Part shown: one piece after another, positions 8,051 to 15,297 of the stretch
How the letters are laid out: each line of letters starts with the position of its first letter
How positions within the stretch are numbered: the first letter of the stretch is position 1
Assembly: GCA_910587945.1 (NCBI GenBank)
Contig: CAJUNI010000042.1
Span: forward strand, 542-19,006
DNA: 18,465 bases
DNA from: an uncultured Parvibacter sp.
Lineage (GTDB): Bacteria > Actinomycetota > Coriobacteriia > Coriobacteriales > Eggerthellaceae
Reading direction: 5' to 3'
Translations under genes and position numbers: made by a program
Notes under the pieces: model-generated
Told to the model about the DNA's origin: nothing
Database searches by the model: none
Seen by the model: the letters and a program-made list of their open reading frames with translations, nothing else

Positions 8051-8565
8051 TAATGAAGCAGGGTGGCTTCTCTGTGTGAAGTGTTGCCATTTCCAAAGAA
8101 ACGGCTGAGAACAAGATAGAGCACCACTGCTAATAAACTATCGTAAAGAGCACAAGGGAGACAACGATACATCAGACCTTCAACGACCGTTGCTGGGTTA
8201 CCTCCCGCAATCATGAGAATGCCATAAAGTACCTCGGCTATCACGATGCCACCCACCAGCATGATAAGCGCCATAAAGAGCGTGTCGTTGGCCAAGGCCC
8301 CATAACTGCGGGAAACAATGAAGGTAGCAAGCACTAAGGTAAAAGCCATGGCACCAATAGGGCCACCGCCTGCAAGATCAAAGAAGAGTCCTAACACAAA
8401 GGGCAGGATAAAACCCGCTGAAGGACCCCGAAATACGGCTACCAACATACAGTAGACCAGAAGGAAGTTAGGGGTTGCCGCAAGCACCGTGATAAAGGGT
8501 GCCACCACTACCTGAAGCACAATGGCAATAATCGCGCCTACAACCAAAGGAGCAGAGTTTTCCAT
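8050..8565 (-). CDS. mreD: MreD, rod-shape-determining membrane protein
   Basis: The small (171 residues) highly hydrophobic protein has about five to six membrane segments and sits between mreC and the PBP2 gene. The pattern 'GPSAGFILPFVLGLFFDLAGGGPIGAMAF' (split here as residues about 48-76) has the 'G...G...GL..D...G.P.G' core seen in MreD, which links the cytoplasmic MreB filament to the periplasm-side MreC and enzymes. MreD sequences are poorly conserved, so gene order carries much of the call. Start ATG 8565 shares one base with the mreC TAA stop (TAATG), with a GGGGAGGGGA ribosome binding site inside the end of mreC. Confidence 0.85.
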   Translation of the reverse strand: MENSAPLVVGAIIAIVLQVVVAPFITVLAATPNFLLVYCMLVAVFRGPSAGFILPFVLGLFFDLAGGGPIGAMAFTLVLATFIVSRSYGALANDTLFMALIMLVGGIVIAEVLYGILMIAGGNPATVVEGLMYRCLPCALYDSLLAVVLYLVLSRFFGNGNTSHREATLLH

Positions 8566-9431
8566 TACGAATCCCCTCCCCCTTGGGTCGCTTGAGTGTC
8601 AGCGTCGAATACCACCGTGACATCTTCCAGGGATTTGGCAGAGGTGTTTTGCGCTACCACAATACGGCGCGTCGCATCTCCGGGGTTGCCATCGACGCGA
8701 ACCACTTCACCAATGAGAAGCCCGCGTACATAGCTGCCACCCAAACCACTGGTAAGCACCACATCGCCCACCGAAACCGCTACATCGGCACTGATATTTT
8801 CAAGATAGATAAGACCATCTAATGAACCGCGAACAATTCCTTCGGCGCGATTGGATTGAATGATGGCAGCAGCCCCGGAGCGTGGATCCGAAAGCAAACG
8901 CACCGTCGAGCTTCCCGGCGCCACTTCAACGGTTTGCCCAATAACGCCCGCAGCTCCCATAACGGTCATACCAGAAGAGACCCCAGATGAAGAACCCACA
9001 TCAATGGTGATGGTTTGATTCCAGGCGTCATAGGAGCGACCAATAACGCGCCCTGATACGCCCTCCACATGGTAGGCGTCCTTCATAGCAAGGAGACCCT
9101 GTAAGCGCTCAGCTTCTAAGCGATATTCCTCAGCTTGGGCCACCATGGCGCGAAGCTCTTCGTTTTGCTCTTGAAGAGCAGTGAGTGTATCGGGATCGGC
9201 TGAGGCGTTAGCCACCGCGTCAGAAGCGTCATTCACCAACGCATCCCCCGTGGCACCAATGAATCCCAAGGGAGCGACCGCCGTTTCCACCGCTGCCTGA
9301 ACGCTATGCAGCGGACCCTCTGAGGACTCTCGTGCATAGATAGTCATAAGCACCAAGCTCACTACAAGACAGGCAATAAGCACAAGGGGGCTTCGACGGG
9401 CTGGTTCTTGAGTTTGAAAATTAAGGGCCAT
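8565..9431 (-). CDS. mreC: MreC, rod-shape-determining protein
   Basis: This 288-residue protein has a single N-terminal membrane segment (about 15-31) after a short basic cytoplasmic end (RR). A coiled-coil helix follows at about 82-117 ('LTALQEQNEELRAMVAQAEE'), and then the MreC beta-barrel region from about 123 on ('VIGRSYDAWNQTITID', 'GSSSGVSSGMTVMG', 'GVIGQTVEV', 'TVRLLSDPRSG'). It is the usual length of MreC. The protein acts outside the cytoplasmic membrane as a scaffold that activates PBP2. The ATG start has no ordinary ribosome binding site at the normal distance. The 21-nt gap to mreB instead carries AAGGCGG 14 nt upstream and a CCTCCTT next to the start, so translation may depend on coupling to mreB. 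Confidence 0.92.
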   Translation of the reverse strand: MALNFQTQEPARRSPLVLIACLVVSLVLMTIYARESSEGPLHSVQAAVETAVAPLGFIGATGDALVNDASDAVANASADPDTLTALQEQNEELRAMVAQAEEYRLEAERLQGLLAMKDAYHVEGVSGRVIGRSYDAWNQTITIDVGSSSGVSSGMTVMGAAGVIGQTVEVAPGSSTVRLLSDPRSGAAAIIQSNRAEGIVRGSLDGLIYLENISADVAVSVGDVVLTSGLGGSYVRGLLIGEVVRVDGNPGDATRRIVVAQNTSAKSLEDVTVVFDADTQATQGGGDS

Positions 9432-9452
9432 AACGTAAGGAGGCGCCGCCTT

Positions 9453-10508
9453 CTATTTCGAACGCATGAGCGTTTGGCGTAATGCTGTAGGCGTTTCGAG
9501 AACCTTCAAACAACCTGATACGACATTGGTAAGAGCCGTTTCAGAAACCCATACCGGAATCTCAAGCTTATCGGTGAGATAGCGATCTAATCCTGAAAGT
9601 AAGCCGCCACCGCCCGTGAGCAAAATACCGTTCTGGATGATGTCTGAGGCAAGGTCCGGATTCGTTTTCTTGAAGGTGTCCTTAATATGGATAACCATTT
9701 CCTCAATAGGCGCCTGCAAAGCTGCACGCACATCCTCTGATTGGATAGTGACTTCTTTCGGCTGCTCGGTGTAAACGTCCTGACCCGAAATAATCATATC
9801 ACGCTCTCGACCATCCTCAAACGGAATGATAGAGCCGATCTTGATCTTGATAACTTCGGCCGTACGCTCGCCAATCTTGATGCCTAAAAGATCGCGAAGG
9901 TGCATGGCGATTGCCTCATCCAAGCGATTGCCTGCAAGGCGCAACGAAGACGAGGTAACGATGCCACCCAAGGAGATAACAGCCACTTCCGTGGTACCGC
10001 CACCGATATCCACTACCATCGAACCCGTAGGCTCAGTAACCGGCAAATCCGCACCCATAGCGGCAGCCATGGGCTCCTCGATCAAGTAAGCCTGACGGGC
10101 ACCGGCCTGAATAGCAGCTTCAAACACCGCGCGCTTTTCTACCGAGGTTGCACCGCAAGGGATACAAATCACGATACGCGGCTTCGGCTGCCAGGGGTAT
10201 TTGCGCTCCGAGGCTTTGTTGATAAAAGCCGAAAGCATGGCTTCGGTAACGTCGTAGTCTGCAATAACGCCATCCTTCAAAGGATGCTCCGCAGAAAACG
10301 CCTCGGGCGTGTGATTGATCATATTCTTAGCTTCATGACCAACCGCCAAAACACGATGCGTGGATTTCTCGATAGCCACTACCGAAGGCTCGTTGATAAC
10401 AATACCTTCACCGGTAATAGCTACCAGCGTATTTGCGGTTCCAAGGTCAATAGCCATGTCAGCAGACATTTGACCTGTCAAATTTGAAAATATGTCTAGG
10501 AAGGACAT
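9453..10508 (-). CDS. mreB: MreB, actin-like rod-shape filament protein
   Basis: The 351-residue cytoplasmic ATPase forms membrane-bound filaments that orient cell-wall synthesis. The actin-fold nucleotide motifs are all visible: 'AIDLGTANTLV' (19-29, phosphate 1), 'MVVDIGGGTTEVAVIS' (phosphate 2, about 164-179), the adenosine-binding 'LLTGGGGLLSGLD' near 298-310, and 'EPMAAAMGA' in the connecting region. A short amphipathic N-terminus ('MSFLDIFSNL') precedes the fold and may bind the membrane. A GAGGGG ribosome binding site lies eight bases before ATG 10508. It is the first gene of the shape operon, behind a terminator candidate that closes the hydrogenase operon. Confidence 0.97.
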   Translation of the reverse strand: MSFLDIFSNLTGQMSADMAIDLGTANTLVAITGEGIVINEPSVVAIEKSTHRVLAVGHEAKNMINHTPEAFSAEHPLKDGVIADYDVTEAMLSAFINKASERKYPWQPKPRIVICIPCGATSVEKRAVFEAAIQAGARQAYLIEEPMAAAMGADLPVTEPTGSMVVDIGGGTTEVAVISLGGIVTSSSLRLAGNRLDEAIAMHLRDLLGIKIGERTAEVIKIKIGSIIPFEDGRERDMIISGQDVYTEQPKEVTIQSEDVRAALQAPIEEMVIHIKDTFKKTNPDLASDIIQNGILLTGGGGLLSGLDRYLTDKLEIPVWVSETALTNVVSGCLKVLETPTALRQTLMRSK

Positions 10509-10567
10509 AAAGGCTTCCCCTCAAGACGAATGAGCATAGTTACCTGTATACATTCATATGGAATGGA

Positions 10568-10658
10568 ATTCTAACATAGCTACTCATAGCTTGAGAAAAC
10601 TCCACAGTAACGCCCTGTCAGACGTGAAATATTATCGTTCGATGACCCGTAGAGCCAA
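10568..10658 (-). promoter_or_regulatory. mreB upstream region: two promoter candidates and small repeats
   Basis: Two sigma-70-like candidates can be read on the minus strand. One has TTGGCT (10653-10658), 16 bp and GATAAT (10631-10636). The other has TTCTCA (10592-10597), 18 bp and TAGAAT (10568-10573). Both would leave a leader of roughly 50 to 115 nt. The leader contains the palindrome TGTATACA (10545-10552), an inverted repeat CATTC-N5-GAATG (10551-10565) and a tandem CATAGCT repeat (10575-10581, 10585-10591, plus-strand reading). None matches an operator that I can name. Confidence 0.4.
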
Positions 10659-10691
10659 CACAAAGCGGCCTAGGAGTCCAAACTCTAAGCC
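10656..10691 (-). terminator. intrinsic terminator candidate after the hydrogenase operon
   Basis: Directly after the hydA TAG stop, the minus-strand transcript can fold a stem GGCTTAGAGT / ACTCCTAGGCC around a four-base loop TTGG, with one bulged C and one G-U pair. A moderately U-rich run (CTTTGTGTT) follows. The U tract is interrupted, so termination may be partial and some read-through into mreB is possible. Confidence 0.5.
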
Positions 10692-11981
10692 CTAGTGAAC
10701 GCTACAGGAAAGACAGGGATCGTAGGCACGAACGAGCTTTTCTGCCTCCAGGCGAATCTCATCTTCAGACGCACCGCGTTCAAGCATCAGTTCAGCCAGT
10801 TGCCGCATGTCAGCTTCTAGGTTCATGAGATTTTGCGCCGTGGGGGTAATGATCGACGCCTTCACCACGCGACCGTTCTCATCTAGCTCAAGACAGTGGA
10901 AGAGCGAGCCCCGCGGTGCTTCCGTAAAACCAACCCCATAGCCCGCTTGAATTTCAAACTCAACGGGCAGCGATGAGCCCCCAAAGCTCGGCTCCGCCAG
11001 ATTCCGACAAAGCTCGGCGCAGCGTTCAAGCACATCCACGAGCTCTACCGCCTGGGCCAAATTATTGGCCATAGGATTTAACTCAGGAGGACGCAGCCCT
11101 GCTTTCGCCGATGCAAAACGAGCCGTTTTACCTAGGTTGCTCCAGGAAGCATTGATGCGAGCCAGTGCCGCCGTCATATAGGGCTTCTTCGTAGCTCGAT
11201 TGCAGGCCAAAAATGCGGCGCTGTGATCCTGGGAAAACTCTTCAATAACCTCTTGTACCTCTTGACAGGAGAACTCTTGGTCCGAGCGTACAAACAGAGC
11301 GTTCTGCGACGTGCACACCGGATACGCCCCCGGCTCAACCATGGCAAGGAAATCTCCCTCCGTCTGCAACGGAAGCGCTTCAAATCCGGCGAACAAATCG
11401 ACACTTTCCTCCGTAAAGGGAATCATGGCCTCAAGCTTGTCTGCAAGGGCAAGAAAATCCTCTGAGGAAGGCTCGGAGGTAAAGCCACCTACTACGGCTG
11501 TAATGGGATGCACGCTTCGTCCGCCTACGGTGGTGCACAGTTCATTGCCCAACGCCTTTAATTGCAAGGCATGGTCGAACAGCTCTTTGTTGGTTTGTGC
11601 CAACGGGAATACGCTTTCATAGCCCAAAAAGTCTGGAGCACCAAATACAAAGAGATGGGTTGCATGATTTTGCAGATAGGAACCATAGACCAACAACTCA
11701 CGCAAGGTATTCGTACGCTCAGTGACCTCAACATTAAAGATATGCTCGATGGCCAAGATGTCGGTCACCACATGACTCGAGGAGCAAATGCCGCAAATGC
11801 GCGAAGCAATGTAGGGCACCTCTTCGAAGTAGCGCCCCACCACCATGGATTCAAAGAGACGCGCCGGCTCCACAACCGTGAGGTTGCACTCAGTCACTTC
11901 CCCATTCTCAATGCACAGATGAAGATCGCCATGACCTTCGATACGGGCCAAATGGTCAACTTCAATGGTTACGTCAGCCAC
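10692..11981 (-). CDS. hydA: [NiFe]-hydrogenase large (alpha) subunit, Group 3b/sulfhydrogenase type
   Basis: The 429-residue subunit carries the NiFe active site that splits or forms H2. The proximal motif RICGICSSSH gives Cys63, Cys66 and His70; the distal motif DPCLSCSVH at the very C-terminus gives Cys423, Cys426 and His429. 'ARIEGHGDL' near the N-terminus and 'EAPRGSLFH' are also typical. The reading frame ends directly after the final His, so the C-terminal extension usually removed by a maturation protease is absent. Start GTG 11981 is preferred: GGAGG lies six bases ahead, it gives the family's N-terminus, and it overlaps the small-subunit stop by only 8 nt, while ATG 12017 would add unrelated residues. 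It is the last gene of the hydBGDA-like operon, so it should work with an NAD(P)-linked diaphorase module. The hyp maturation genes are not in the window. Confidence 0.93.
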   Translation of the reverse strand: MADVTIEVDHLARIEGHGDLHLCIENGEVTECNLTVVEPARLFESMVVGRYFEEVPYIASRICGICSSSHVVTDILAIEHIFNVEVTERTNTLRELLVYGSYLQNHATHLFVFGAPDFLGYESVFPLAQTNKELFDHALQLKALGNELCTTVGGRSVHPITAVVGGFTSEPSSEDFLALADKLEAMIPFTEESVDLFAGFEALPLQTEGDFLAMVEPGAYPVCTSQNALFVRSDQEFSCQEVQEVIEEFSQDHSAAFLACNRATKKPYMTAALARINASWSNLGKTARFASAKAGLRPPELNPMANNLAQAVELVDVLERCAELCRNLAEPSFGGSSLPVEFEIQAGYGVGFTEAPRGSLFHCLELDENGRVVKASIITPTAQNLMNLEADMRQLAELMLERGASEDEIRLEAEKLVRAYDPCLSCSVH

Positions 11982-12753
11982 AGTTATCCTCCATGGATTG
12001 CTGATTAAACATCTCAAGGGCTTCTTCGAAACGGGCAGGATCTATTCCCCACTCGGTGGCTATAACTTTGGCACTGGCCGTGTTGGCATCCTTAGAGAGG
12101 CCCGCACAACCATTGCAGGGGCGACCCAAAGACGGGCATCGCGCGCTACAGCCTGAACGGGTAACCAGCCCAAGACACATGATGCCGCGACCCCAAAAAC
12201 AGCCGCGCTCGTTACGTTTACATTCACCACATAACGTGGCGGTCGAAATAGAGCGATTGGACCCTTGCAGTACGCGCTCCAGCACCGACACAAAATCCCG
12301 CGGATCAATGGGGCAACAACGAACCTCGAAATCGACGGGAACCACAGCGCTCACCGGTACAGGAGCCTGGAGTGAACCGCAGGCTTGGGGGCAAGTTGAG
12401 CTATAGACTTCCTCGACCCGCTCGTCGAAACGAGGAGCTGCTAAGCCGGGAATACCTCCCGTCACCGCACAGGCCCCAATGGCAATCACCACCGAGGCAG
12501 TTTGGCGAATTTCCTTCACCAACTCTTGGGCTTCTTGGGTTGTGACCGCTCCCTCGATGACCGCGATGTCATAGTCATTCGGCTTTGGCTGGGAAGAGGT
12601 GAGCTGCCAATAGGAAAGCTCCACCTGATCTAAAACCTCCAACAGATGAGGCTCCATATTGGTAATTTGAAGCTGACAGCCAAAACAGCTGGCCAGCCCA
12701 AAAACCGCGAGTTTTTTCTTGGGAGCAGCCGTGGTATTCATTGAAGTCTTCAT
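11974..12753 (-). CDS. hydD: [NiFe]-hydrogenase small (delta) subunit
   Basis: The 259-residue Fe-S subunit passes electrons between the NiFe site and the diaphorase module. The proximal cluster ligands appear as SCFGC (Cys23, Cys26), GACAVTGG (Cys95) and CCPID (Cys147). The C-terminal part holds many cysteines (175, 178, 185, 193, 202, 206, 213, 216) in the spacing 'CGEC..C..CLG..C..CPSLGRPCNGCAG', enough for two further [4Fe-4S] clusters as in Group 3 small subunits. There is no Tat signal, so the enzyme is cytoplasmic. I chose ATG 12753, one base after the hydG TAG stop, with AGGGG about ten bases ahead; the longer in-frame ATG 12831 would run deep into hydG. Confidence 0.9.
   Translation of the reverse strand: MKTSMNTTAAPKKKLAVFGLASCFGCQLQITNMEPHLLEVLDQVELSYWQLTSSQPKPNDYDIAVIEGAVTTQEAQELVKEIRQTASVVIAIGACAVTGGIPGLAAPRFDERVEEVYSSTCPQACGSLQAPVPVSAVVPVDFEVRCCPIDPRDFVSVLERVLQGSNRSISTATLCGECKRNERGCFWGRGIMCLGLVTRSGCSARCPSLGRPCNGCAGLSKDANTASAKVIATEWGIDPARFEEALEMFNQQSMEDNCG
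11988..11992 (-). promoter_or_regulatory. ribosome binding site fixing the hydA GTG start
   Basis: GGAGG on the minus strand stands six bases before GTG 11981 and lies inside the last codons of hydD. It supports an 8-nt overlap (GTGGCTGA) between the two hydrogenase structural genes. Confidence 0.6.
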
Positions 12754-12754
12754 A

Positions 12755-13666
12755 CTACATCGACCCCTGAATGTTCTTTGCTTCCCAATAATTGAAAACG
12801 GGTCCATCGATGCAGCAGTATTGATGACCAATTTGGCAATGGCCGCATTTGCCCATACCGCACTTCATATGACGCTCGAAGGACATATAAATGCGATCGT
12901 AACTAATGCCTTTCTTGCGCATCTCTTCCACCACAAAGCGATACATTACCGGCGGCCCACAAATAGCGCCGAAGGTGTGATCTGCATCAATTTCCAGTTT
13001 CTCAAACGGCTTGGTTACTAAGCCAACTTCGCCATCCCAAGTGTCATCAGGATGATCGACCGTGAGATACAAATCAAAGTCTTTGCGGTGACGCCACATC
13101 TCAAACTGATCTCGGAACATGACCTCAGAAGGGTTTCGCGAGCCATAGATAATGGTGACATTACCAAAGTCGCTGCGTTCATCATGGATGTTGTTAATCA
13201 ATGAACGCAACGGAGCAATTCCCAAACCGCCCGCCACAAGCAAAATATCGTGACCGCGCATTTCCTCAAAGGGAAAGGGACGACCAAAAGGTCCGCGAAT
13301 ACCCACAATGTCGCCGCATTGCATTTCATGCAGCCGACTGGTGAACTCCCCTGCTTTGCGAACACAGAGCTCAATAAAGCCGCTCTTTGAGGGGGAACTG
13401 GAAATCGAAATCGGCGCTTCGCCTACCCCAAACAAAGAAAGCTCCACGAACTGACCCGGCTGATGATGAAACGCCTCACGAATACGCTCATCCACCAAAC
13501 GAAATTCAAAGAGTTTTTCGGTTGCCGTCAAATCCGTGATGGAGGTAATGCGCGCCGGCCACGGCCGATAGGGATTCGCATGCATAAGCTCTGCACCCGA
13601 TTGCGCCGGACCCTTATCCTCAAAGGGAGTAACGGTTAAACCTTCTATCTTCTGGACTGAAGCCAT
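12755..13666 (-). CDS. hydG: hydrogenase diaphorase (gamma) subunit, FAD/NAD(P)-binding ferredoxin reductase type
   Basis: The 303-residue flavoprotein should exchange electrons with NAD(P)H. Residues about 35-137 form the FAD domain ('PGQFVELSLFGVGEAPISIS', with GEAPISISSSP at 82-92). Residues 140-265 form the NAD(P) domain ('ILLVAGGLGIAPLRSLI' at 141-157, 'IYGSRNPSE', 'AICGPPVMYRF'). A C-terminal [2Fe-2S]-type motif has Cys269, Cys274, Cys277 and Cys284/285. The family includes the gamma subunit of Pyrococcus sulfhydrogenase and AsrB of anaerobic sulfite reductase; the adjoining NiFe genes decide for hydrogenase. The ATG lies 6 nt after the hydB stop and the gene ends one base before hydD. 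Whether NADP or NAD is preferred cannot be told by eye. The symbol follows the hydBGDA nomenclature and is not the [FeFe]-hydrogenase maturase HydG. Confidence 0.9.
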   Translation of the reverse strand: MASVQKIEGLTVTPFEDKGPAQSGAELMHANPYRPWPARITSITDLTATEKLFEFRLVDERIREAFHHQPGQFVELSLFGVGEAPISISSSPSKSGFIELCVRKAGEFTSRLHEMQCGDIVGIRGPFGRPFPFEEMRGHDILLVAGGLGIAPLRSLINNIHDERSDFGNVTIIYGSRNPSEVMFRDQFEMWRHRKDFDLYLTVDHPDDTWDGEVGLVTKPFEKLEIDADHTFGAICGPPVMYRFVVEEMRKKGISYDRIYMSFERHMKCGMGKCGHCQIGHQYCCIDGPVFNYWEAKNIQGSM

Positions 13667-13672
13667 GACCGT

Positions 13673-14698
13673 CTACATTCCCTTCTGCTCGAAGAACTTG
13701 AACACTTCAATGGGAGAAATATGGGCTTTGCAGGCATAGACACAACGGCCACAACCCACGCAGAGCATGCGGTCATACTTTGCCAGAAAGCCATTGAGTT
13801 TATGATACATGCGGTGACGCACACGATTGCGCCCATCAGCGCGGAAGTTATGGCCGCCGGTCACCTCCGCAAATTGTGGCGAAGTGCAGGCATCCCAGAC
13901 GCGCTCGCGCTGACCTGACACTCCATCATGATCAAGCACATCCTGGATATCAAAACAGTAGCACGTAGGACAAACGCTCGAACAGGCCGTACAGGCAAGG
14001 CAGCGCCCACCAAGCTCCTCCCAGAACGGATCGGAGTGGAACGCATCCATCAGCATGGGCACTTCCTGGATATCAGGAATTGCGGGGTTAAAGGAGGCCT
14101 GGCGTGTACGGGTCATATGACGAAACGCGATACGGTCCTCGTCTGTAGCTTCCCGAGGATTACAGGCACTCTCCAAAATGTTTGCCGCCTCAACGCTGCC
14201 AATAGATACCAGGTAGCGGTCGCCAATATCTTGAAGGAACAAATCATAGCCGGTACGGGCTTCATCGGCATCCATGAGATTACAGAAGCAAGCATCCGTG
14301 GGCGTGCAGGACAGGCCAATAATCATCGTGGCATCACGTCGCGCTTCGTAATAGGGATCCGGAAACTGCTTATCCCGAAAGACGCAATCAAGGCTGTTGA
14401 GCGCATTGATATCGCAGGCATGAAGACCAAACAAAACCCGGGGCGTTACCTCGAGCATGTAATCAACGACTTCATTCTCCTCAGCATTAAAGCGAAACAG
14501 CACCTCATGAGGAGGAAGAAGATATTTCTTTGGAGGGGTGATGGTGGTGGTGTAATTGAGGCAGATATCGTTGAAGTCGGTAACCGCTTCAAAGGCATAG
14601 CTTTGGCCGCTTTTGACGGGAGCTATAACTTCATAGTCATTCATGAACGCATCCACAAGAGCAGGAAGCTCATTGCTATCGATCACTCGGTAGAGCAT
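13673..14698 (-). CDS. hydB: hydrogenase iron-sulfur (beta) subunit, AsrA/HydB type
   Basis: The 341-residue electron-transfer subunit ends in two [4Fe-4S] ferredoxin motifs: Cys233/236/239/243 in 'CLACTACSSVCPTC' and Cys313/316/319/323 in 'CVGCGRCVYACKAHI'. The N-terminal 200 residues match the HydB/AsrA/4Fe-4S dicluster type ('PRVLFGLHACDINALNSLD' at 86-104, 'GLSCTPTDACFCN' at 128-140). The latter holds extra cysteines that may bind another centre. The start ATG 14698 follows AGGTGG at four bases. As first gene of the operon it opens 58 nt after the terminator of ndk. No strong promoter is seen in that short gap. The relation to the anaerobic sulfite reductase subunit A is noted, but the adjacent NiFe subunits and the absence of an AsrC-like gene favour a hydrogenase. 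Confidence 0.9.
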   Translation of the reverse strand: MLYRVIDSNELPALVDAFMNDYEVIAPVKSGQSYAFEAVTDFNDICLNYTTTITPPKKYLLPPHEVLFRFNAEENEVVDYMLEVTPRVLFGLHACDINALNSLDCVFRDKQFPDPYYEARRDATMIIGLSCTPTDACFCNLMDADEARTGYDLFLQDIGDRYLVSIGSVEAANILESACNPREATDEDRIAFRHMTRTRQASFNPAIPDIQEVPMLMDAFHSDPFWEELGGRCLACTACSSVCPTCYCFDIQDVLDHDGVSGQRERVWDACTSPQFAEVTGGHNFRADGRNRVRHRMYHKLNGFLAKYDRMLCVGCGRCVYACKAHISPIEVFKFFEQKGM

Positions 14699-14756
14699 GC
14701 CGCCACCTTTCTCAGAGAATCACCTTATGGGAAGGGCGTTGATCTGACCGCTTCGC

Positions 14757-14796
14757 TCCAAAACAAAAAGCTGCCGCATCAAGGACACGGCAGCTT
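14757..14796 (-). terminator. strong intrinsic terminator after ndk
   Basis: The minus-strand transcript forms a perfect 9-bp stem AAGCTGCCG / CGGCAGCTT (14768-14776 with 14788-14796) around an 11-nt loop. The run TTTGTTTT follows. It starts 30 nt after the ndk stop and separates the ppiB-TPR-ndk group from the hydrogenase operon. Confidence 0.9.
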
Positions 14797-14826
14797 CACT
14801 AATCAAACGTTGCGAAAGACTGGCTT

Positions 14827-15231
14827 CTAGTTAAAGAAAATGGCAATCTCGCGCTCTGCTGACTCGGGGCTATCCGAACCATGAATGACATTTTCGTCCA
14901 TAACGAGGCCAAAGTCACCACGGATCGTACCAGGGGCCGCTTCCGCCGGATTGGTGGCACCCATCAAGGAGCGACACTTGGCCACAGCGCCCTCGCCAGA
15001 GATAACCATCTTCACAACCGGACCAGAGGTGATGTAAGTAATCAGGCCCTCATAGAACGGCTTGCCCTCGTGCTCAGCATAGTTAGCTTTAGCCTGCTCG
15101 GGGGTAACCATGGACAATTCCATGCGCTCAACGGTCAAGCCAGCGCGCTCGAAGCGATTAATAATCTCGCCAATGTGGCCATTGCGAACGCCATCAGGCT
15201 TAATCATGGAATAGGTCTTTTGTACTGCCAT
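14827..15231 (-). CDS. ndk: nucleoside diphosphate kinase
   Basis: The 134-residue enzyme moves the gamma phosphate from ATP to other (d)NDPs through a phosphohistidine. The sequence has the N-terminal 'TYSMIKPDGV' with Lys11, the Kpn-loop region 'KPFYEGLITYITSGPV', 'CRSLMGATNPAEAAPGTIRG' (86-105) and the catalytic 'NVIHGSDSPESAEREI' with His117. Length is normal for the short bacterial form. ATG 15231 has AAAGGA five bases ahead. A 63-nt gap to the TPR gene contains a hairpin-forming inverted repeat but no clear promoter, so ndk is probably read from further upstream. The strong terminator follows it. Confidence 0.97.
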   Translation of the reverse strand: MAVQKTYSMIKPDGVRNGHIGEIINRFERAGLTVERMELSMVTPEQAKANYAEHEGKPFYEGLITYITSGPVVKMVISGEGAVAKCRSLMGATNPAEAAPGTIRGDFGLVMDENVIHGSDSPESAEREIAIFFN

Positions 15232-15266
15232 GGGATTCCTTTCAATAATGTTCTGTCTATTTCAGG

Positions 15267-15297
15267 TGATAGATGGTCGCGTTAGGGCTATCTATCA
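15267..15297 (-). repeat. 8-bp inverted repeat between the TPR gene and ndk
   Basis: TGATAGAT (15267-15274) and ATCTATCA (15290-15297) are perfect inverted copies separated by 15 nt. One arm includes the TPR gene's TGA stop. No U run follows on the minus strand, so it is not an ordinary intrinsic terminator. It could be an operator, an mRNA processing or stability element, or chance. Confidence 0.5.

Noticed and set aside
8040..8114. Longer PBP2 reading from ATG 8114
   Set aside because: It would overlap mreD by 65 nt and add polar residues ahead of the first hydrophobic segment. GTG 8039 has a well-placed GAAAGG.
9900..10487. 195-codon open frame on the plus strand opposite mreB
   Set aside because: It is a shadow of the highly conserved mreB gene, with no family pattern in its own translation.
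13673..14698. hydB/hydG as subunits A and B of anaerobic sulfite reductase (asrA/asrB)
   Set aside because: The subunits are homologous to AsrA/AsrB, but they are followed directly by NiFe small and large subunits and no sirohaem (AsrC-like) gene is present.
13928..14830. 300-codon open frame on the plus strand opposite hydB and the ndk terminator
   Set aside because: It is antisense to hydB, whose ferredoxin motifs and family patterns are clear. It reads through the ndk terminator, shows no recognisable domain, and its length is explained by codon bias of the opposite strand.
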